From an uncultured Halomicronema sp. (GTDB taxonomy: Bacteria; Cyanobacteriota; Cyanobacteriia; Phormidesmidales; Phormidesmidaceae), in assembly GCA_937899725.1 (NCBI GenBank), contig CALCCA010000148.1, positions 1-53,498 of the forward strand: a stretch of DNA of 53,498 bases. Reading direction: 5' to 3'. Made by a program: the position numbers and the translations under genes. The notes beneath the pieces are model-generated. The model did not search any database. It saw nothing but the letters and a program-made list of their open reading frames with translations, and was not told where the DNA came from. Below, in pieces: positions 51,701 to 53,498 of the stretch (positions are counted from its first letter, which is position 1; the number at the start of each line of letters is the position of its first letter).

Positions 51701-53444
51701 GAAATTGCCCATACGCCTGGAACATCTCGTCTAGCAGGCCCGGTGGGAAAAGATCCGCGATCGCATCCCAATTGAAGACCAGGGCCCCCTCGATTTCGGA
51801 CACTTGATGGTCGAGGTAGACCTGGGACGTCTGACTGAGGCCATAAACTACCTCGGTTTGCCAGGGGCGATTGCCGGTGTCAGGCCGAGTTTGGTTCAGG
51901 GTACTGGTAAACACGACGGGCATCAGCGCTGCGCCTGATCGCTGTTGAGTGCGCGCCAACTCCCGTAACACCTGTACGCCGCTGACGGTCCGATGCTGTA
52001 AGTCTTCCCACAGTTGGGCTTGCAGTCGGCGGGCTCGCACCACAAAGCTGTCACTGCCGAGGTTGTCCACCGCCAGCAGCAGTGACGAGGTAAAGTCACC
52101 CACCAGGCGATTCACGTCGGGATGCAGCGGCAGCCGATTGAACAAGGTCAGGTTGAGGGTAAAGCGCGGATGCCGACTCCACAGTGCTAGCACTTCGCTA
52201 AACGCTGCCAGCAAAGCCCCCGAGGGCGTGAGTCCGGCTTGACTAGCCCGCTGCTGGAATCGAGCCCAGGCGGTGGGCGCTAGCTGACCGCTCCGCCGTT
52301 CAAACCGAGGCTGCTCTAACCTGCTGGGAGCCCCAACCAGTGGCAGGTCAGGCGCGGGAGATAGCTCCGGCAGACGGCTCTGCCAATAGGCCAGGGCCGT
52401 CTGCCAGCCCGGTGACTGCTGCATTGCCTGCTCCGCCAGGACGTAATCCCGAAAGGTCAGGTCGAGCGGTGGTAGCGCCTTTCCCTGCAATGTTTGGGCT
52501 AATTCCCAGCCCAAGAGCTGGAAGCTCCAGGCATCCCCGATGAGCACATCAAACCCGACAAAGAAACGCACTCGCCCGACATCCAGCTGCGCGGCTTCGA
52601 CGGTGAATAGGGGCCACTGCTCGACATCGTGGATTTGGTGCGATAGGCGATCTCGCATCGCTGCCAGTGCCTGATGCTGAGCGTCTGGGGCGACCGCCTG
52701 CAAATCCGTCACGCGAATGGTGTAGGCAGGCACCTCGGGTAATACTCGCTGCTCGCCGTCCGGAGTGATCACCACCCGCAGCATGTCATGGCGCTGAATC
52801 AGCGATCGCAACGCCGACTCTACCTGCCCCACCGACAACCCGACTGTCTCAATCTCTCGATAGCCGTGGGTCGCGATATTCCCCAATTCAAATGCCCGAG
52901 AACGCCCCAGCCAGTACGCTTGCTGAATGTCGGTCAACGGAAACGGCTCATAGCGCGACTCCGGATCGATTTCTAGGGCAGGTAAGGTGGGGGCGAGGGG
53001 GCGGGGGAGCGTGGAGACATCGGCCTGCTTAATGCGAGCCGCTAAACCGGCAATGGTCGGTGCTTGGAACAGCCACTTGAGGGGCACCGGACATCCCAAC
53101 GCCTGCTCCGCCTGAGCTATCATCCGCATGCCCAGTAGCGAATGGCCGCCCAACTCAAAGAAATTGTCATGCACGCTGACCTGATCTAGCCTCAGCCCCT
53201 GGCACCAGATGTCGGCCAATGTAATCTCGGCCTCTGTTTGAGGCGCGACAAACGGCCTTGCTGCCTGCTGTTGCCCTGGCTCTGGTTGGGGCAGCGATCG
53301 CCGGTCAATCTTGCCATTGGGGAGACGCGGCAGGGCATCCAACTCAATGATTTGATGGGGCACCAGGTACGTGGGTAGCTTTTCTGTGAGGTGTTGGTGG
53401 AGCAGGGAAGTGGATGGGGGGATAGGGGAGTGGGGGAGTGGGGG
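48744..53444 (-). CDS. NRPS, 5'-truncated: (A)-PCP-Cy-A(Cys)-Ox-PCP thiazole module
   Basis: Residue numbers count from 53459; the first residues (MLFRS) are adapter translation, and the real gene continues off the contig. The end of an upstream A domain (LPTYLVP, NGKIDR) leads to PCP FELGGHS (S107). A heterocyclization domain (about 170-600) carries DVLIGDAWS (D304, D309, S312) in place of HHxxxDG. An A domain follows with D831 L832 Y835 N874 L901 S903 L927 I935 W936 K1428, i.e. DLYNLSLIWK, the classic cysteine code. A SagB/nitroreductase-type oxidase (about 1155-1395, RYASAGSLYPVQTYIHV) is inserted between A8 and A9, and the second PCP has S1483 in FFAVGGNS. Cyclised cysteine would be oxidised to a thiazole. 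Confidence 0.95.
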   Translation of the reverse strand, partial: PPLPHSPIPPSTSLLHQHLTEKLPTYLVPHQIIELDALPRLPNGKIDRRSLPQPEPGQQQAARPFVAPQTEAEITLADIWCQGLRLDQVSVHDNFFELGGHSLLGMRMIAQAEQALGCPVPLKWLFQAPTIAGLAARIKQADVSTLPRPLAPTLPALEIDPESRYEPFPLTDIQQAYWLGRSRAFELGNIATHGYREIETVGLSVGQVESALRSLIQRHDMLRVVITPDGEQRVLPEVPAYTIRVTDLQAVAPDAQHQALAAMRDRLSHQIHDVEQWPLFTVEAAQLDVGRVRFFVGFDVLIGDAWSFQLLGWELAQTLQGKALPPLDLTFRDYVLAEQAMQQSPGWQTALAYWQSRLPELSPAPDLPLVGAPSRLEQPRFERRSGQLAPTAWARFQQRASQAGLTPSGALLAAFSEVLALWSRHPRFTLNLTLFNRLPLHPDVNRLVGDFTSSLLLAVDNLGSDSFVVRARRLQAQLWEDLQHRTVSGVQVLRELARTQQRSGAALMPVVFTSTLNQTRPDTGNRPWQTEVVYGLSQTSQVYLDHQVSEIEGALVFNWDAIADLFPPGLLDEMFQAYGQFLERLADDSVTWEMPPQLGSTAHVTALNQTEMALFSGSEPLLHTLFFEQAQQQPDHLAVIASDLTLTYGELRQHVLQLAHHLQQQGVQPHQLVAVAMTKGWETVVALLAILTAGAAYVPIDPTLPQERRWHLIQATQANILLTQSHLADLAWPDAVTQIPITRHPLTPPPSHASTPPLPSPAPTDLAYVIYTSGSTGLPKGVMIDHRGAVNTILDINQRFEVGPGDGPEGPVFDHRVLALSALNFDLSVYDIFGTLAAGATIVMPASERERDPAHWVELLHTHRITLWNSVPALMALLLAELEQRSHQATSLRQVLLSGDWLPMALPDKIRRQCPQAQVVSLGGATEASIWSIVYPIQTVEPTWKSIPYGRPLANQQWYVLNDNLQPCPVWVPGQLYIGGPGLAKGYWQQPEKTAAAFVPNPLLEKETGNREQELGNRRQGIGNRKNLEPGQNPATVPLASTMSSPESSAHAEPPIPPSPHPTLYKTGDLGRYRPDGTIEFLGREDFQIKLNGYRIELGEIEAALSQHPAIREAVVTAVGAAPQQQLVAYVVPESAGDQSVDESSADVALHHPLAKLAFKQERRGLRRFADEAVSVALPLAEENTQPYLRRQSYRQFLPTPIALKTFSQFLSPLKSIELAESPLPKYRYASAGSLYPVQTYIHVKPGRIEGLVAGFYYYHPADHRLLRLEAQTIDVDTLYGSNQGMVEQSAFSLIFVGCLAAIAPLYADQARDFCLLEAGYMSQLLMETAPDRDLGLCPLGKLGVESLQQALGLDREHEVLHGLAGGGIDPSWTQQWQAPQQARSGSLLTDALQEFLAQKLPTYMVPTTYQLLEALPLSANGKVDRQALPLPSSLMVEQPFVAPNTEVEGAIAAIWQDVLHLETVGLHANFFAVGGNSLAAMQALSQLRQTFPIDLSIRQFFTAQTLSEQAAVVESLLAGPPSTAAVDPILPIQSTAPQALLSHVDDLSEQDVDALLSQMLAEEDS
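50256..50435. repeat. In-frame insertion at A6-A7 of the cysteine module
   Basis: GGATGGGG octamers (about 50260-50282) and TTCCCTA/CTGTTCC heptamer-like units (about 50371-50434) add about 60 residues (TGNREQELGNRRQGIGNRK and a proline-rich end). They lie between AFVPNPL and TLYKTGDLGRY. The A8-A9 site of this module is occupied by the oxidase domain instead. Confidence 0.9.
53405..53444. repeat. G-rich repeats at A8-A9 of the truncated upstream module
   Basis: GGGGGATA and GTGGGGGA-like units encode PLPHSPIPPSTSL just before LPTYLVP. This is the same A8-A9 position as in the other modules. Low-complexity sequence here may also be why the assembly broke. Confidence 0.7.
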
Positions 53445-53498
53445 AGATCGGAAGAGCACAACGTCTGAACTCCAGTCACCGATGTATCTCGTATGCCG
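53445..53498. other. Untrimmed Illumina TruSeq adapter
   Basis: The bases from AGATCGGAAGAGCACA onward match the TruSeq read-1 3' adapter with one extra A at 53461. A CGATGT index and ATCTCGTATGCCG follow. This is synthetic sequence, not genome. It creates the false N-termini MLFRS and TGVQTL in the two overlapping minus-strand frames. Confidence 0.98.

Noticed and set aside
26264-53444. Calling the NRPS operon a siderophore cluster
   Set aside because: Nearby exbBD, dps and fur are suggestive, but there is no catecholate or hydroxamate enzyme, no receptor and no direct evidence of iron binding.
53445-53479. Natural N-terminus MLFRS and the alternative frame starting TGVQTLCSS
   Set aside because: Both are translations of the Illumina adapter.

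Overview
The window looks like a contig from a filamentous, Leptolyngbya-type cyanobacterium. The HIP1 palindrome GCGATCGC is frequent throughout. Heptamer and octamer simple repeats typical of cyanobacteria are abundant, and there are a cyanobacterial DevBCA-type exporter, a DpsA-type ferritin and an interrupted tRNA-Pro sequence. The genus is inference. The right end is an assembly edge: the last 54 bases are untrimmed Illumina TruSeq adapter, so the real sequence stops near 53444.

Layout. (1) 0.2-2.3 kb: a CRISPR array of ten identical repeats with its leader, and a cas6 gene with a C-terminal helix-turn-helix extension. The array is transcribed leftward with cas6. No effector cas genes are visible. 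(2) 2.4-4.1 kb: a graveyard holding a broken S8 peptidase (slipped CTAT repeat plus an in-frame TAG), a frameshifted phage-like gene, a Uma2 fragment and the 3' part of tRNA-Pro(CGG), which is probably an attachment-site relic. (3) 4.3-10.7 kb: plasmid-type genes. These are a ParM-like operon with an upstream field of 11-bp direct repeats (a parC-like centromere), a ribbon-helix-helix accessory protein and a MobF relaxase-helicase. This reads as an integrated mobilizable plasmid. (4) 10.9-13.7 kb: phosphoglycerate mutase, two VOC proteins and a DUF2200 protein. (5) 13.8-25.8 kb: two fused SbmA/YddA-type ABC exporters, devB-devC with devA displaced by about 1.9 kb of small genes and relics, ExbB-ExbD, a conserved small protein, DpsA and a Fur-family regulator.

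(6) 26.3-53.4 kb, all on the minus strand: a nonribosomal peptide synthetase operon cut off at its 5' end by the contig edge. Read in transcription order it gives: [end of an adenylation domain]-PCP-Cy-A(Cys)-Ox-PCP, then C-A(Gly)-PCP-C-A(Ala)-PCP-E, then C-A(Ser)-PCP, then docking-C-A(unknown)-PCP, then a fusion of a CmlA-like diiron beta-hydroxylase, a TubC docking domain and a thioester reductase. A SAM methyltransferase, a class III aminotransferase, an MbtH protein and two unrecognised helical proteins follow. My inference is a peptide containing thiazole-Gly-D-Ala-Ser-X, where X is perhaps beta-hydroxylated. It would be released as an aldehyde and then transaminated to a terminal amine.

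The most unusual structural feature is that every adenylation domain of this operon carries in-frame simple-repeat or palindromic DNA at the same loops. These are A6-A7 and A8-A9, plus one at A2-A3. In the cysteine module the A8-A9 loop instead holds the whole oxidase domain.
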